Shown: positions 53,859 through 63,063 of the stretch, one piece after another
Numbering within the stretch: the first letter of the stretch is position 1
Layout of the letters: every line of letters begins with the position of its first letter
Origin: Methylovorus mays
Lineage (GTDB): Bacteria; Pseudomonadota; Gammaproteobacteria; Burkholderiales; Methylophilaceae
Assembly (NCBI RefSeq): GCF_020531915.1
Contig: NZ_JAJAVG010000006.1
Span: 124,001-188,000 of the forward strand
Direction of reading: 5' to 3'
DNA: 64,000 nucleotides
Translations under genes and position numbers: made by a program
Notes under the pieces: generated by a model
Told to the model about the DNA's origin: nothing
Seen by the model: only the letters and a program-made list of their open reading frames with translations
The model's database searches: none

Positions 53859-54404
53859 TTATGTGATCTGTGACCAGTCAAAGCCGGGGCCGGGATCGGT
53901 TTTGCGACCAGGCGCGATATCCGAGTGCCCGGCAATGCCTGCAATAGGATAGTGTTTTTTAAGTGCGGCGATCAGCTGCTGCAATTGTGAGTATTGCGCT
54001 TTGGTAAAGGTATCGGTATCGCACCCCTCCAGCTCGATGCCTACGGAAAAATCATTGCAGCGCTCCTGTCCCTGCCATTGCGACACCCCGGCATGCCAGG
54101 CGCGACGGCCACACGGAACAAACTGCAGCACGCTACCATCGCGGCGGATGAGAAAGTGCGAGGAAACCTTGAGCGTATGAATCTCGGCGTAGTAAGGGTG
54201 CGCAGCCGGATCCAACTGGTTGGTGAATAATTCGATAATGCCGTTCCCACCATACTGCCCGGGAGGCAGGCTGATATTGTGGATCACAATCAGCTTGATC
54301 TGGGCTTCATCTGGCCTGGCGTCATGGTTGGGCGAGGCAATAAATGTCGCCTGATTCAGCACGCCGTCTGCGTTAATTTCGAGGGCTGTCATGTTGGCGT
54401 TCAT
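53859..54404 (-). CDS. ampD: 1,6-anhydro-N-acetylmuramyl-L-alanine amidase AmpD
   Basis: Cytoplasmic amidase recycling peptidoglycan fragments. About 181 residues from ATG 54404 (an upstream ATG at 54443 would add 13). Zinc ligands: His in IVIHNISLP, His and Asp in GHSDIAPGRKTDPG; catalytic Glu in VGIELEG. No signal peptide, as expected for AmpD. Confidence 0.95.
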   Translation of the reverse strand: MNANMTALEINADGVLNQATFIASPNHDARPDEAQIKLIVIHNISLPPGQYGGNGIIELFTNQLDPAAHPYYAEIHTLKVSSHFLIRRDGSVLQFVPCGRRAWHAGVSQWQGQERCNDFSVGIELEGCDTDTFTKAQYSQLQQLIAALKKHYPIAGIAGHSDIAPGRKTDPGPGFDWSQIT

Positions 54405-54477
54405 GTTATCCGATAAAATCCTGAAATTCATCGCGTGCCCCACGGGCTACGCACCTTGACCGATACTGAAGAAATGG

Positions 54478-55488
54478 ATGCAAACCATGGTATTTTTTGA
54501 ATTGTTCCTCATGCTGATAGTGATTCTAATCGCAGCAGAGGTGTTTACCAATGCGCTGGAGCATCTGGGAGAAAAGCTGGGGATTTCGGAAGGGGTGACA
54601 GGCTCATTGTTCGCCGCTGTCGGCACGGCCTTGCCGGAAACCTCCGTGCCTTTGCTGGCCTTGCTGGCAGGCACGCAAAACCTGCAAACCAACGAAGAAA
54701 TTGGCGTAGGGGCCATTCTTGGCGCACCTTTGATGCTGGCCACCCTGTCCATTTCCTTGATGGCATTTGCTGTGCTCAAAAAGCGCGGCGCCCAGGGCCG
54801 CTTTCATCCGGAAAAAACCGGCTTGAGACGTGATCTGGACTTTTTCATCGTGGCCTTCTCGTTTGCCGCGCTGGCCCTGTTCATTCCCCATACCCAGGCG
54901 GCTATCCGCGCTGCGCTGGGTTTTGGCATGGTGCTGATCTACTTCATCTACATCTTGTTGACGATACGCGCTTCCAAGCATCTGGTGAGCAGCGGACATG
55001 GGACCGAAGCCGAGGAGCCGATGTTTCTCTGTCGCCTTGGCCTGCCCAATAACACTGTCATAATCGTGCTGCAGTTGGCCTTTGGTCTGGGTCTGCTGGT
55101 AGCCGGGGCAAAAGGCTTTATCCATGGCGTGGAAGAAGCGGCACACATTATCGGGGTATCGACGCTGTTGCTATCCCTGCTGATTATTCCAATTGCGACT
55201 GAATTGCCTGAAAAGGTGAACAGCATCCTGTGGGTGCGCAAAGGCAAGGATACCCTGGCTTTTGGCAACATTACCGGCGCCATGGTGTTTCAGGGCACGC
55301 TGCTGCCTGCCATTGGCATCATGCTGACGCCCTGGGAACCTCGGGTGGAAGTGTTATCCGGTCTGGTGATTACCCTGCTGGCCGCCATCTGGTTGCGTGT
55401 ATTGGTGGCGCGTGGCGGTATCAAGATCTGGCATCTGTGGGTCAATGGCCTGATGTATCTGATTTACCTTGGTATCGTGTTGCTCTGA
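54478..55488 (+). CDS. Cation exchanger of the CaCA superfamily
   Basis: 336 residues, about ten membrane helices. The two inverted alpha repeats are seen: GSLFAAVGTALPETSVPLLA (near 41-60) and IATELPEKVNSILW (near 240) with GNITGAMVFQG. Acidic Glu residues in both repeats are the usual Ca2+ or Na+ ligands. Probably Ca2+/H+ or Na+/Ca2+ exchange in the inner membrane. Divergent from ampD by 73 bp. Confidence 0.85.
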   Translation: MQTMVFFELFLMLIVILIAAEVFTNALEHLGEKLGISEGVTGSLFAAVGTALPETSVPLLALLAGTQNLQTNEEIGVGAILGAPLMLATLSISLMAFAVLKKRGAQGRFHPEKTGLRRDLDFFIVAFSFAALALFIPHTQAAIRAALGFGMVLIYFIYILLTIRASKHLVSSGHGTEAEEPMFLCRLGLPNNTVIIVLQLAFGLGLLVAGAKGFIHGVEEAAHIIGVSTLLLSLLIIPIATELPEKVNSILWVRKGKDTLAFGNITGAMVFQGTLLPAIGIMLTPWEPRVEVLSGLVITLLAAIWLRVLVARGGIKIWHLWVNGLMYLIYLGIVLL

Positions 55489-55567
55489 GCCCCCAGTTTA
55501 AATCTTCAAGCTTGGACGCGTTAACCCCGGCCTTGGCTTGAGTTTCAACTAGGCAAGCTTATCGCTT

Positions 55568-55594
55568 CCAGCCTGCTGCCCCGTGGCAGGCTGG
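55568..55594. terminator. Hairpin between convergent exchanger and pilR
   Basis: CCAGCCTGC (55568-55576) with GCAGGCTGG (55586-55594), 9-base loop. Located between convergent genes, so it could serve both as a weak terminator, although no T tract is present on either side. Confidence 0.5.
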
Positions 55595-55607
55595 TGCGCT
55601 GATCCCC

Positions 55608-56939
55608 TTAGTCCTCATCCTCATCACTATCGCTGTCTTTACCCAAGCCTAGCTTGGAAAGCCGATAGCGCAAGGTGCGAAAACTGACCCCGAGCAGCTT
55701 GGCGGCAGCCGTCTTGTTATGGCCGGTTTTTTCCAGCGCGTTCAGAATCGCCTGCTTTTCTATGCTTTCCAGATAATCAGGCAACGGCAGGCCATTGGCT
55801 TCAATTTCGAGCGCGACCCGCTTGCTTTCAGTTTGCAGGCGCAAATCGGCGGGCTGCAGGCTACGTCCATCATGCAGGGTGAGCGCACGTTCGAGTATGG
55901 TTTCCAATTCGCGTACATTACCCGGGTAGTAATGTTGTAGCAGCATTTGCTGGGTTTCGCGCGCAATCAGCGGAACATCTATCTTCTGGGCCTGGCATAA
56001 GCGTTTTAGCAAGTATTGACTGATCGGGGCAATATCTTCCGGAATATCGCGCAGGGCAGGCAGGTCAAGCGCAATCACATTGAGGCGGTAATAGAGGTCC
56101 TGGCGGAATTGGCTGCGTTCCATCATGGCCGCCAGATTGCGTTGCGAGGCGCTGATGATGCGGACATCGATATTTTCTTCCTTGCGCTGCCCTGGTACCG
56201 AGATTGTTTTATCCTGAATGGCGCGTAGCAGGCGTACCTGGCTTGCCAGTGGCAAGGCAGCGATTTCCTTGAAAAACAGGGTGCCACCTGAAGCTTTCTG
56301 TAGCGCGCCGGGTTCATCTTCATCGCCAAAGATTTCTTTTTCCAGGTGCTGTTCGGGGATAGCACTACAGTCGAGTGTAATGAATGCGCCGCTCTGGCGG
56401 GAGCTGGCCTGGTGGATCAGCCGTGCTACCAGTGACTTTCCGCTGCCGGGTTCGCCACTGATAAAGACGGGCGCCTGATTGCGGGAAAGCTTGGTAATGG
56501 TGGCGCGAATCTGTTGCAGGGCGGCTGATTCGCCCACCAGGCTGGGGCCTGTGACATTGCCTGCCGCATTGGGCAGGTTGAGCGCGGATTGCACCAGGGG
56601 TCGCAATTGTTGCAGCGAAATGGGCTTGGTGATGTAATCGAACGCCCCGGCCTTGAGGGCCGAAACTGCATTATCCGCACTGCCGTAGGCGGTGATAACC
56701 GCGACTGGCAGCCCGGCATGGTGCTGATTGATGTATCGCACCAGGTCCAGCCCGTTGCCGTCAGGTAGCCGCATGTCGGTGAGGCACAGGGCATAAGATT
56801 TTTGCCGCAGCATGAATTTGGCATCATCAAGATTGGCTGCGCTGTCGGCTTTCAGGCCCATGCGTGTCAGCGTCATGACGATCAGTTCGCGAATGTCGTG
56901 TTCATCATCCACGACGAGGCAGTTGAGTGGGTTAGCCAT
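55608..56939 (-). CDS. pilR: PilR-type response regulator lacking the GAFTGA loop
   Basis: 443 residues: receiver (1-120, phospho-acceptor Asp55, Lys105), AAA+ domain (135-365) and Fis-type HTH (395-433), then an acidic tail (DSDSDEDED). Walker A GEPGSGKS (162-169) and arginine-finger block FRQDLYYRLNV (278-288) are normal. But where activators have GAFTGA, residues 204-216 read FGDEDEPGALQKA, about ten residues shorter, and Walker B is LFFKE (Lys224 for Asp). The frame is intact. PilR normally drives pilA from a sigma-54 promoter; this version should be unable to do so. Overlaps pilS by 8 bp. Confidence 0.92.
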   Translation of the reverse strand: MANPLNCLVVDDEHDIRELIVMTLTRMGLKADSAANLDDAKFMLRQKSYALCLTDMRLPDGNGLDLVRYINQHHAGLPVAVITAYGSADNAVSALKAGAFDYITKPISLQQLRPLVQSALNLPNAAGNVTGPSLVGESAALQQIRATITKLSRNQAPVFISGEPGSGKSLVARLIHQASSRQSGAFITLDCSAIPEQHLEKEIFGDEDEPGALQKASGGTLFFKEIAALPLASQVRLLRAIQDKTISVPGQRKEENIDVRIISASQRNLAAMMERSQFRQDLYYRLNVIALDLPALRDIPEDIAPISQYLLKRLCQAQKIDVPLIARETQQMLLQHYYPGNVRELETILERALTLHDGRSLQPADLRLQTESKRVALEIEANGLPLPDYLESIEKQAILNALEKTGHNKTAAAKLLGVSFRTLRYRLSKLGLGKDSDSDEDED

Positions 56940-58521
56940 TTTTTATAGTCATCGTAAAGAGGCTGCCTTGCGGAGTGGAGCTGCATTCCAGCCGCGTATT
57001 GTTGGCCTGACACAATTCGCGGGCGATATACAATCCCAGACCGGTTCCGGTTGCCTCGGTAGTGTAAAAGGGTTCAAACAAGTGTGGCATCACATCAGGC
57101 GCAATGCCTGGCCCATCGTCGCGAATCGCAATGCGTATTGCGCGTGAGCGCGATGAGCGGCGAATTCCCAGATGCAGGCTTCCCTCCTGCTTTTGCCCGT
57201 GACGCCAGCCATTGCGGCAGATGTTCCACAATATCTGGTTGAGGTGCCTGTGGTCAAACATCACGATGTGGGCGCCAGGCTGGATGTCGAGCACAAATCC
57301 GCTGGCGGGGATGTTTTCCACCTGACAGAACTGCTCGTGGAACGCCTGTATGAAGCTGTCCAGCGCCACGGCCTGCTGCTGGGTGCGGTCACGCCGGTTT
57401 AACTCGAGCACATCCGTCACAATGTGGTCCAGCCGTTCCGCATTGTCGGCGATGATGCTGAGTAATTTTTGCGAACCAGGATCAGCAATATCCTCCTGCA
57501 GCAACTGGTTTGCATGGCTGATGGCGCTCAGCGGGTTGCGGATTTCATGCGCGATGTTGGCTGTCAGTTTGCCTAACGCTGCCAGTTTGATCTGGTGTGC
57601 TTGGGTTTGTATCTGGCTCCAGTCCTCAATGAAGATCACAGCGCCCTGATCGCGCTGGTGGTTTAGAGGCATGAAGCGCAAGCGGAGGTCATGATGCGCA
57701 CTCTGTAGTTTAAAGATGGACTCTTGCTCGGTGTGATCATTCATCCAATCCTGCATCAGTGCAGCGACTTCCGGCAAGGCTTGCAGGTTGGTGGGGGCTG
57801 GTGCTTCGGGATCCAGCCCCAGCAGGGTGATGGCTTGCTGGTTATGGTGCCGTAGTTGCATGGCATGGTCGACGACCAGAACGCCATCGTGCATTTCTTC
57901 AATAATCAGCGCATTGATCTGTGCCATGCTGGCAAGATCGACGCCACGCTCTGATGCCAGCTTCTCGCTCTCACGGGCACGCTTTGCGAGGCTATGCGCC
58001 AGCCAGGCCGTGGCGTAGCAGCTCAGGCTAAGCATCACGGCATGCGAGTAATCGACGATGCTTTCCTGCCAATGCAGCAACTGGTAGGTTTGCTCCAGCA
58101 ACAGCGCAATGGTGGCAAGAGACGCATAAAAGAGGGCCAGCCGTCCGCGACTGATCATGCTGGCGGCCGCAATTGCCACTACCAGCAGCAAACCCAGGCC
58201 ATTGCGTATGCCGCCCGAGGCATACATCAGCATGATGATGAAGCCGATATCCATCACTACCAGCGTTGTCAGCTGAGTTGAGAAGCCTGGTTTCTTCAAG
58301 CCTGTGAAGATAATCGCCACCAGGCTGATGCCGAGGTAGCCAAGCGCGATCTGGAAATACAGGGCTTTGTTGAAGTTTTCCCAGAAAGGCAGGTCATCCA
58401 GAAACTGGAACGATCCGACAAAGATCAGGGCAATGGCGAGCCGGTAAAGATTGAATAACCCCATCGGCCGCCAGAAGGCACGCTTCTCTATGGTGTGGGA
58501 TGCCTCCAGGCTACTGCTCAT
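56932..58521 (-). CDS. pilS: PilS-type membrane sensor histidine kinase
   Basis: 529 residues. About six membrane helices (20-185), a PAS region (about 205-310), HisKA with the phospho-acceptor in ANIAHEIRNPLSAIS, and a HATPase with LNQILWNICRNGWRHG, DDGPGIAPD and GTGLGLYIAREL. Partner of PilR, which overlaps its end. In Pseudomonas, PilS senses PilA in the membrane. Confidence 0.93.
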   Translation of the reverse strand: MSSSLEASHTIEKRAFWRPMGLFNLYRLAIALIFVGSFQFLDDLPFWENFNKALYFQIALGYLGISLVAIIFTGLKKPGFSTQLTTLVVMDIGFIIMLMYASGGIRNGLGLLLVVAIAAASMISRGRLALFYASLATIALLLEQTYQLLHWQESIVDYSHAVMLSLSCYATAWLAHSLAKRARESEKLASERGVDLASMAQINALIIEEMHDGVLVVDHAMQLRHHNQQAITLLGLDPEAPAPTNLQALPEVAALMQDWMNDHTEQESIFKLQSAHHDLRLRFMPLNHQRDQGAVIFIEDWSQIQTQAHQIKLAALGKLTANIAHEIRNPLSAISHANQLLQEDIADPGSQKLLSIIADNAERLDHIVTDVLELNRRDRTQQQAVALDSFIQAFHEQFCQVENIPASGFVLDIQPGAHIVMFDHRHLNQILWNICRNGWRHGQKQEGSLHLGIRRSSRSRAIRIAIRDDGPGIAPDVMPHLFEPFYTTEATGTGLGLYIARELCQANNTRLECSSTPQGSLFTMTIKNG

Positions 58522-58753
58522 GATCGCCCGTTTGGTTGTTGCTGTGCAGTTGGGCGTGCGCCTCGCTGCAGTAATCTGTTTGCGCTATGCGCACGCTTTC
58601 ACTTAGTGGCAGATGTACCCCGCAGTGCGCGCACTTCACCATCTTTTCCTCACCAGAAGGTCGTGTATCGCGTGAATCAAGATTTTTTGCATAGCGCTTG
58701 AGTATGCTGTAAACCAGCCATGCAGCCACGGCGAGCAGTAATAATTTTGCCAT
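58511..58753 (-). CDS. Small membrane protein with zinc-ribbon (PP0621 family)
   Basis: 80 residues: one N-terminal membrane helix (LLLLAVAAWLVYSILKRY) and a cytoplasmic zinc-ribbon-like end with CAHC and a later single Cys (YCSEAHAQLH), giving Cys/His ligands. Such proteins occur next to pilS in betaproteobacteria. Overlaps pilS by 11 bp. Function unknown. Confidence 0.85.
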   Translation of the reverse strand: MAKLLLLAVAAWLVYSILKRYAKNLDSRDTRPSGEEKMVKCAHCGVHLPLSESVRIAQTDYCSEAHAQLHSNNQTGDHEQ

Positions 58754-58951
58754 TGCGAATTTGCTACCTGATTGAGTGACTAATATCTTAATTGATTTTT
58801 ACAATTCGACGGCAAGGATCGAAACTCAACTGTTATACTGCATTGGCCAGGAGCGACCGGGAATGCGGCTCAGGCCCCGTTCAAGCGCTGTTTATATCTC
58901 AAGAACATGCCCGTCCGTACCCAATACATTATGTCTGTAACTGCATAGAAA

Positions 58952-59545
58952 ATGGCAACAGCTCAGGAACTCTCAAACTTTCTAGCCGAAGTGGAACGCC
59001 GCGCGTATCGCCAAACTGCTTATGCAGTCCGTGACGAGCATGCTGCGCTTGATATCGTCCAGGATGCTATGCTCAAGCTGGCCGAAAAATATGGCGCACG
59101 GCCTGCGGCAGAGTTTCCCATGCTGTTTCAGCGTATTTTGCAAAATACCATGCGTGATTTCTGGCGTCGGCAGAAGGTGCGCAATCTCTGGACCTCTTTG
59201 CTTTCCTCATTTGGGGGCCATTCCGCAGATGATGACGAGCATGATCCTCTGGAAACCCTGGAAACCGGCCAGCGTAGTGAAGATGAGCCTGAGGCGCAGC
59301 TTGAGCGCAGTCAAACGATTGCTATAATTGAACGTGCGATAGAAAAACTGCCTGCACGTCAACGGGAAGCTTTCCTGATGCGTTACTGGGAGGATATGGA
59401 TGTCGCCGAAACTGCCGCTGCGATGGGATGCTCAGAGGGGAGCGTCAAGACCCATTGCTCCAGAGCAGTGCATGCGCTTGCCGCAACATTACAACACTAT
59501 GGATTTAATCAACAGGGACTCAAGAAACCTGGAGCCGGATCATGA
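58952..59545 (+). CDS. ECF (RpoE-like) sigma-70 family factor
   Basis: 197 residues: region 2 (RRAYRQTAYAVRDEHAALDIVQDAMLKLAEKY is split by a short gap; DFWRR near 70) and region 4 with LPARQREAFLMRY and an HTH (CSEGSVKTHCSRAV). An acidic linker (DDDEHDPLE) joins them. It heads a four-gene run with DUF3619, DUF3106 and RDD genes. Upstream is TATACT (58834-58839) without a good -35. No zinc anti-sigma domain is adjacent. Confidence 0.9.
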   Translation: MATAQELSNFLAEVERRAYRQTAYAVRDEHAALDIVQDAMLKLAEKYGARPAAEFPMLFQRILQNTMRDFWRRQKVRNLWTSLLSSFGGHSADDDEHDPLETLETGQRSEDEPEAQLERSQTIAIIERAIEKLPARQREAFLMRYWEDMDVAETAAAMGCSEGSVKTHCSRAVHALAATLQHYGFNQQGLKKPGAGS

Positions 59546-59916
59546 ACCAGCAAGAATCTACTGTAAAGCTTGTCGTTCAGGCACTAGATGCCAGTGTCGA
59601 AAACCTGGATGACGATGTCATTCGCCGTCTGGCGACGGCCCGTGAGCGCGCAGTATCGGCCATGCAGCCGCAATGGCAGGCGGCGGGCCATGCAGGTGTG
59701 TTCCACAGTCTCGGCAATTATGTGTTGCATCATCGGCTGATGACATCTGCGGCATTGCTGCTGGGCGCGCTGGCGCTGGGCTTTATCGTCACTCAGCATG
59801 TCATCGGCCAGCACCAGCTGGAGCAGGGTGACGCATTTTTGCTGGGGTCCGAGTTGCCGCCTGAAGCATATCTGGATAAAGGGTTTGATACATGGCTGCA
59901 ACAAAACGCGCGCTAG
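59542..59916 (+). CDS. DUF3619 membrane protein (possible anti-sigma partner)
   Basis: 124 residues with one membrane helix (about 67-88); a cytoplasmic N-terminus (residues 1-60) rich in charged helices and a short outer part. Shares ATGA with the sigma gene. Position, coupling and topology (cytoplasmic domain plus one helix) are like an anti-sigma factor; this is inference because DUF3619 is uncharacterised. Confidence 0.8.
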   Translation: MNQQESTVKLVVQALDASVENLDDDVIRRLATARERAVSAMQPQWQAAGHAGVFHSLGNYVLHHRLMTSAALLLGALALGFIVTQHVIGQHQLEQGDAFLLGSELPPEAYLDKGFDTWLQQNAR

Positions 59917-60338
59917 GCCTGCTGTTGCTGGTCCTGCTGAGTGGGCCGGCCTGGGCAGAGGATAGCAAGAGCGTGATGTTGAAATGGTCGCAACTCACGG
60001 AAGATCAACGCAAGGTATTGAGCCCGCTTTCCAAAGAGTGGGATACCTTGCGCCCCTGGCAACGCGAGAAAATGCTGGATATTGCCCGTGACTACCCCAA
60101 GATGAATGCCAAGCAACAGGCGCGTGTTCAGCAGCGCCTGAATGACTGGAGTCGCATGACGCCCTTCGAGCGCGAGAATGCACGCAAGAAATACCAGCAG
60201 TTCCAGTCCTTGCCGCCCGAAAAGCAGGAAGAATTGCGCAAGAAATGGCGCGAATACCAGAGCCTGCCTGAAGCTCAGCGTGAAGGCTTGCGCCGCGAGC
60301 AGCCCGATCTTTACGACGCCAACGAACTTGATAACTAG
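59892..60338 (+). CDS. DUF3106 periplasmic protein
   Basis: 148 residues: signal peptide (ALGLLLLVLLSGPAWA) and repeated helical, Arg/Lys/Glu-rich units of about 20-25 residues (LSPLSKEWDTLRPWQREKML, MTPFERENARKKYQQFQSLP). Family DUF3106, unknown role, typical of betaproteobacteria. Resembles the heat/envelope-stress LTXXQ or Spy-like helical proteins, which suggests stress sensing, but that is inference. Overlaps DUF3619 by 25 bp. Confidence 0.85.
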   Translation: MAATKRALGLLLLVLLSGPAWAEDSKSVMLKWSQLTEDQRKVLSPLSKEWDTLRPWQREKMLDIARDYPKMNAKQQARVQQRLNDWSRMTPFERENARKKYQQFQSLPPEKQEELRKKWREYQSLPEAQREGLRREQPDLYDANELDN

Positions 60339-60371
60339 CTCCCGCCAAGTCTGGCCGGGCCCACTTTGCTA

Positions 60372-60797
60372 ATGACGCTACCTGATTCCCCCCGCTGGCC
60401 ACGCCGCATTGCTGCCATGCTCTATGAGGCTCTGCTGCTGGTGGCCATCCTGTTTTTTGCCACCTTCCTGTTTGTCATCTTGCTGGGCAGCGCAACCGAG
60501 CCGCCGGCGCGCTACATTCTGCAGGGATATTTGTGGCTGGTGGCAGGTGGCTATCTGGTGTGGTCGTGGCGGCACGGGGGGCAAACGCTGGCCATGCAGA
60601 CCTGGCGCATTCGCGTTACCAATCGCCAGGGTGCAGCACTGGACTGGCGTCAGGCTTGCTTGCGCTATGTCCTCGCCAGCGTGTTTTTTGGGGTGGGGTT
60701 TTTATGGGCCTTGTTTGATCGTGAAGGCCTGTATCTGCATGACCGCCTGACGGGTTGTCGCCTGCAACTGGAGCCACCCAAGCGGCCTTCAAAGTAG
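60372..60797 (+). CDS. RDD family membrane protein
   Basis: 141 residues with three to four membrane helices and the RDD-type features Arg (PRRIAAMLYEALL), Asp and Asp (LFDREGLYLHDRLTGCR). Member of the RDD family, thought to be transport-associated but without certain function. Start ATG 60372; TTG 60366 is less likely. Last of the sigma run, convergent with lptG (5-bp gap). Confidence 0.85.
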   Translation: MTLPDSPRWPRRIAAMLYEALLLVAILFFATFLFVILLGSATEPPARYILQGYLWLVAGGYLVWSWRHGGQTLAMQTWRIRVTNRQGAALDWRQACLRYVLASVFFGVGFLWALFDREGLYLHDRLTGCRLQLEPPKRPSK

Positions 60798-60802
60798 AAC
60801 AG

Positions 60803-61873
60803 CTAACGGCGCTCCGCCATGAACAGCATGGTCAGGCCTGCGAGCAGGAAAAGCAGCGTTGGTACCACCGCACTCATGAGGGGGGACCAGTCGTTGAGCA
60901 GCCCAAGGTGAACAAACACGCGGTTCAGTACCTGATACACAATGCCCAGCATGATCCCGGCAAAAATCTTGGCACTGGCGCCTCCTGAGCGTTGTTGCAA
61001 GAAGCCAAATGGCAAGGCCAGCACAACCATGACCAGCGATGCCAGTGGATATACCATTTTTGACCAGAGGGCGATTTCATGCCGTGAGGTTTTCTGCTTG
61101 TTGGCGCTCAAGTGGTGGATGTAGAAATACAGATTCCATGCGGACATTTTTTCCGGCACCACCAGAAGTACATTCAGCAATTCTGGTCGGATAAGTGATT
61201 GCCATTGGGCCTGTGGGAAAAACTCGGATTTGACGGTTTTATCCAGAAAGTGCGTCTGTTGCACATCCTTCAGATGCCAGTTTTCCCCATCGAAACGGCC
61301 GGTTTTCGCATCACTGATGGTGCGCAGGTGAAAGGTGTCATCAAATTCATAAATGTGGATATTCATGAGTCCCGAATCGGGCATCACTTCTTCCACATTG
61401 ACGAAGCTGCGGCCATCTTTCACCCAGAGACCAGAGCGAAAGTCCTGCGCCACGACGGAATCCGTCGCCTGGATACGCAGGCGCTGTGCGGTTTTTTCGC
61501 TATAAGGGGTAACAAATTCACCGACAAAAAAAGTGATGACGGCGAAAATCAGGCCGACTTTCAGCAGCGAGCGGGCAATGGTCGCAATCGAGATGCCGCT
61601 GACGCGCAGGATGATCAGCTCGGAATGCCGTGATAGTTGGCCCAGTGCATACATGGTGCCGACCAGCACGGCGACGGGCACCACTTCATAGACGTGCCCT
61701 GGCGCGCTCAGCAGCACAAACAGAAGCACCTTGTTCAGACCATAGGTGCCTTTGCCTATGCTTTCCAGCTCCTGGATCAGGTCAAAAAACGAGAACATGG
61801 CGAGCAAGGCCACCATGATCAGCATGATGCTGGAAACGATTTCCTGCGTCAGATAACGCTTAAGCAGTTTCAT
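60803..61873 (-). CDS. lptG: LPS export ABC transporter permease LptG
   Basis: 356 residues from ATG 61873, the usual length; the longer frame overlaps lptF far more. Six membrane helices (three at each end) flank a periplasmic jellyroll domain. Motifs LTQEIVSSIMLIMVALLAMF and SRHSELIILRVSG are family-typical. Forms LptB2FG with LptF and LptB (28475). Overlaps lptF by ATGA. Confidence 0.95.
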   Translation of the reverse strand: MKLLKRYLTQEIVSSIMLIMVALLAMFSFFDLIQELESIGKGTYGLNKVLLFVLLSAPGHVYEVVPVAVLVGTMYALGQLSRHSELIILRVSGISIATIARSLLKVGLIFAVITFFVGEFVTPYSEKTAQRLRIQATDSVVAQDFRSGLWVKDGRSFVNVEEVMPDSGLMNIHIYEFDDTFHLRTISDAKTGRFDGENWHLKDVQQTHFLDKTVKSEFFPQAQWQSLIRPELLNVLLVVPEKMSAWNLYFYIHHLSANKQKTSRHEIALWSKMVYPLASLVMVVLALPFGFLQQRSGGASAKIFAGIMLGIVYQVLNRVFVHLGLLNDWSPLMSAVVPTLLFLLAGLTMLFMAERR

Positions 61874-62970
61874 GACTTGAACCAGCTCAATTTCCAGAAC
61901 GCCGGGATCAGCGGGCGTTGCAGCAGGCGGCGATAAAACATCCAGATGGTCAGCAGCAGGAAGAACACATGCACCGGCCATAGCCCGACGACCGGATTGA
62001 GTTTGCCTTGCGTGAGCCAGGCTTGCACGATGCTGAGCAGGTTGTTGTAGATGATGTAGATCAACAAGGCCAGCATCATGTTGGCGGAGCGGCCGGAGCG
62101 GTTATCCACAAAGCTCAGGGGAATGGCCAGTAACACCAGCAAGAATGCGGAGATGGGGATGGCGAGGCGCCATTGCAACTCGGCGTTGTTGGCCGGGTTG
62201 TGGTTTTTCAGCAATTCCAGGCTATCCAGTGCTGCGGTGCCCGGGGGCTGTTCCTTGACTTCGGTAGGCTCAATCCGAATGGAGTAACGCTCAAACTCGG
62301 TCGTGGAAAATTCCGCTGTATTCGGCTTGCCTTCATAGCGACGACCATGTTCCATTACCAGGAAGTTGTCGCCATTGTCGGCCTCGGTGCGGTGCCCCTG
62401 GCTGGCGACCACCACGCCCAAGCGCTGGTGCTGAACCGATTGTACGAAAATGTTTTTGACGACATTGCCCAGCTCGTCAAAGCTCTCGACAAAGAATACG
62501 CGATCGGCGTTACGCGATTCCTTGAATACACCGGGGCTGATCGAAGCAAGCTCATCCCGGCTTTTCAGCTGATCGCGGAATTCCGAACCTTTATTGGTGG
62601 CCCATGGCGTGACGAACAGGCTAAGCACCGCAATGACGGCTACGACCGGAGTGGCGAATGTCAGTACAGGGCGTATCCAGCCCGCCAGCCCCATGCCTGA
62701 GCTGAACCAGACCACCATTTCACTATCGCGGTGCCAGCGTGTCAGTGTCAGCAACACCGCGAGGAAGATGGTGAGGGAAAGAATCATGGGCAGGAACTTC
62801 AGCATACTGAAGCCCAACAAAGTGTTGATGGCGTCGCTTGCCAGGCTGCCTTTGGCGGCTACGCCAATATAGTAGGCAACACGTTGCGCAATCACGATGC
62901 CAAAAAGCACCAGGAAAGCGCCGATAGCGGTGCCCACAAGCTCTTGCAGCAGGGATCGTTTGAAGAGCAT
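61870..62970 (-). CDS. lptF: LPS export ABC transporter permease LptF
   Basis: 366 residues; six helices and a periplasmic jellyroll domain with RDELASISPGVFKE and NIFVQS blocks. RWHRDSEMVVWFSSGM is the LptF/G coupling-helix region. Stop overlaps lptG start by four bases. Divergent from pepA as in most proteobacteria. Confidence 0.95.
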   Translation of the reverse strand: MLFKRSLLQELVGTAIGAFLVLFGIVIAQRVAYYIGVAAKGSLASDAINTLLGFSMLKFLPMILSLTIFLAVLLTLTRWHRDSEMVVWFSSGMGLAGWIRPVLTFATPVVAVIAVLSLFVTPWATNKGSEFRDQLKSRDELASISPGVFKESRNADRVFFVESFDELGNVVKNIFVQSVQHQRLGVVVASQGHRTEADNGDNFLVMEHGRRYEGKPNTAEFSTTEFERYSIRIEPTEVKEQPPGTAALDSLELLKNHNPANNAELQWRLAIPISAFLLVLLAIPLSFVDNRSGRSANMMLALLIYIIYNNLLSIVQAWLTQGKLNPVVGLWPVHVFFLLLTIWMFYRRLLQRPLIPAFWKLSWFKS

Positions 62971-63003
62971 AGGCTTAATTAAATGGTCTTGTGATCAAGG
63001 ATT

Positions 63004-63031
63004 TTGAGTTACAGCGAAAACGCAGGATAAT
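63004..63031 (+). promoter_or_regulatory. Promoter of pepA
   Basis: TTGAGT (63004-63009), 16 bases, GATAAT (63026-63031), in the 93-bp lptF/pepA gap. Transcription would start near 63038, 26 bases before the ATG. Confidence 0.45.
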
Positions 63032-63063
63032 CAAAAGAAGCTTAATAAAAAGGATAACTTGGA

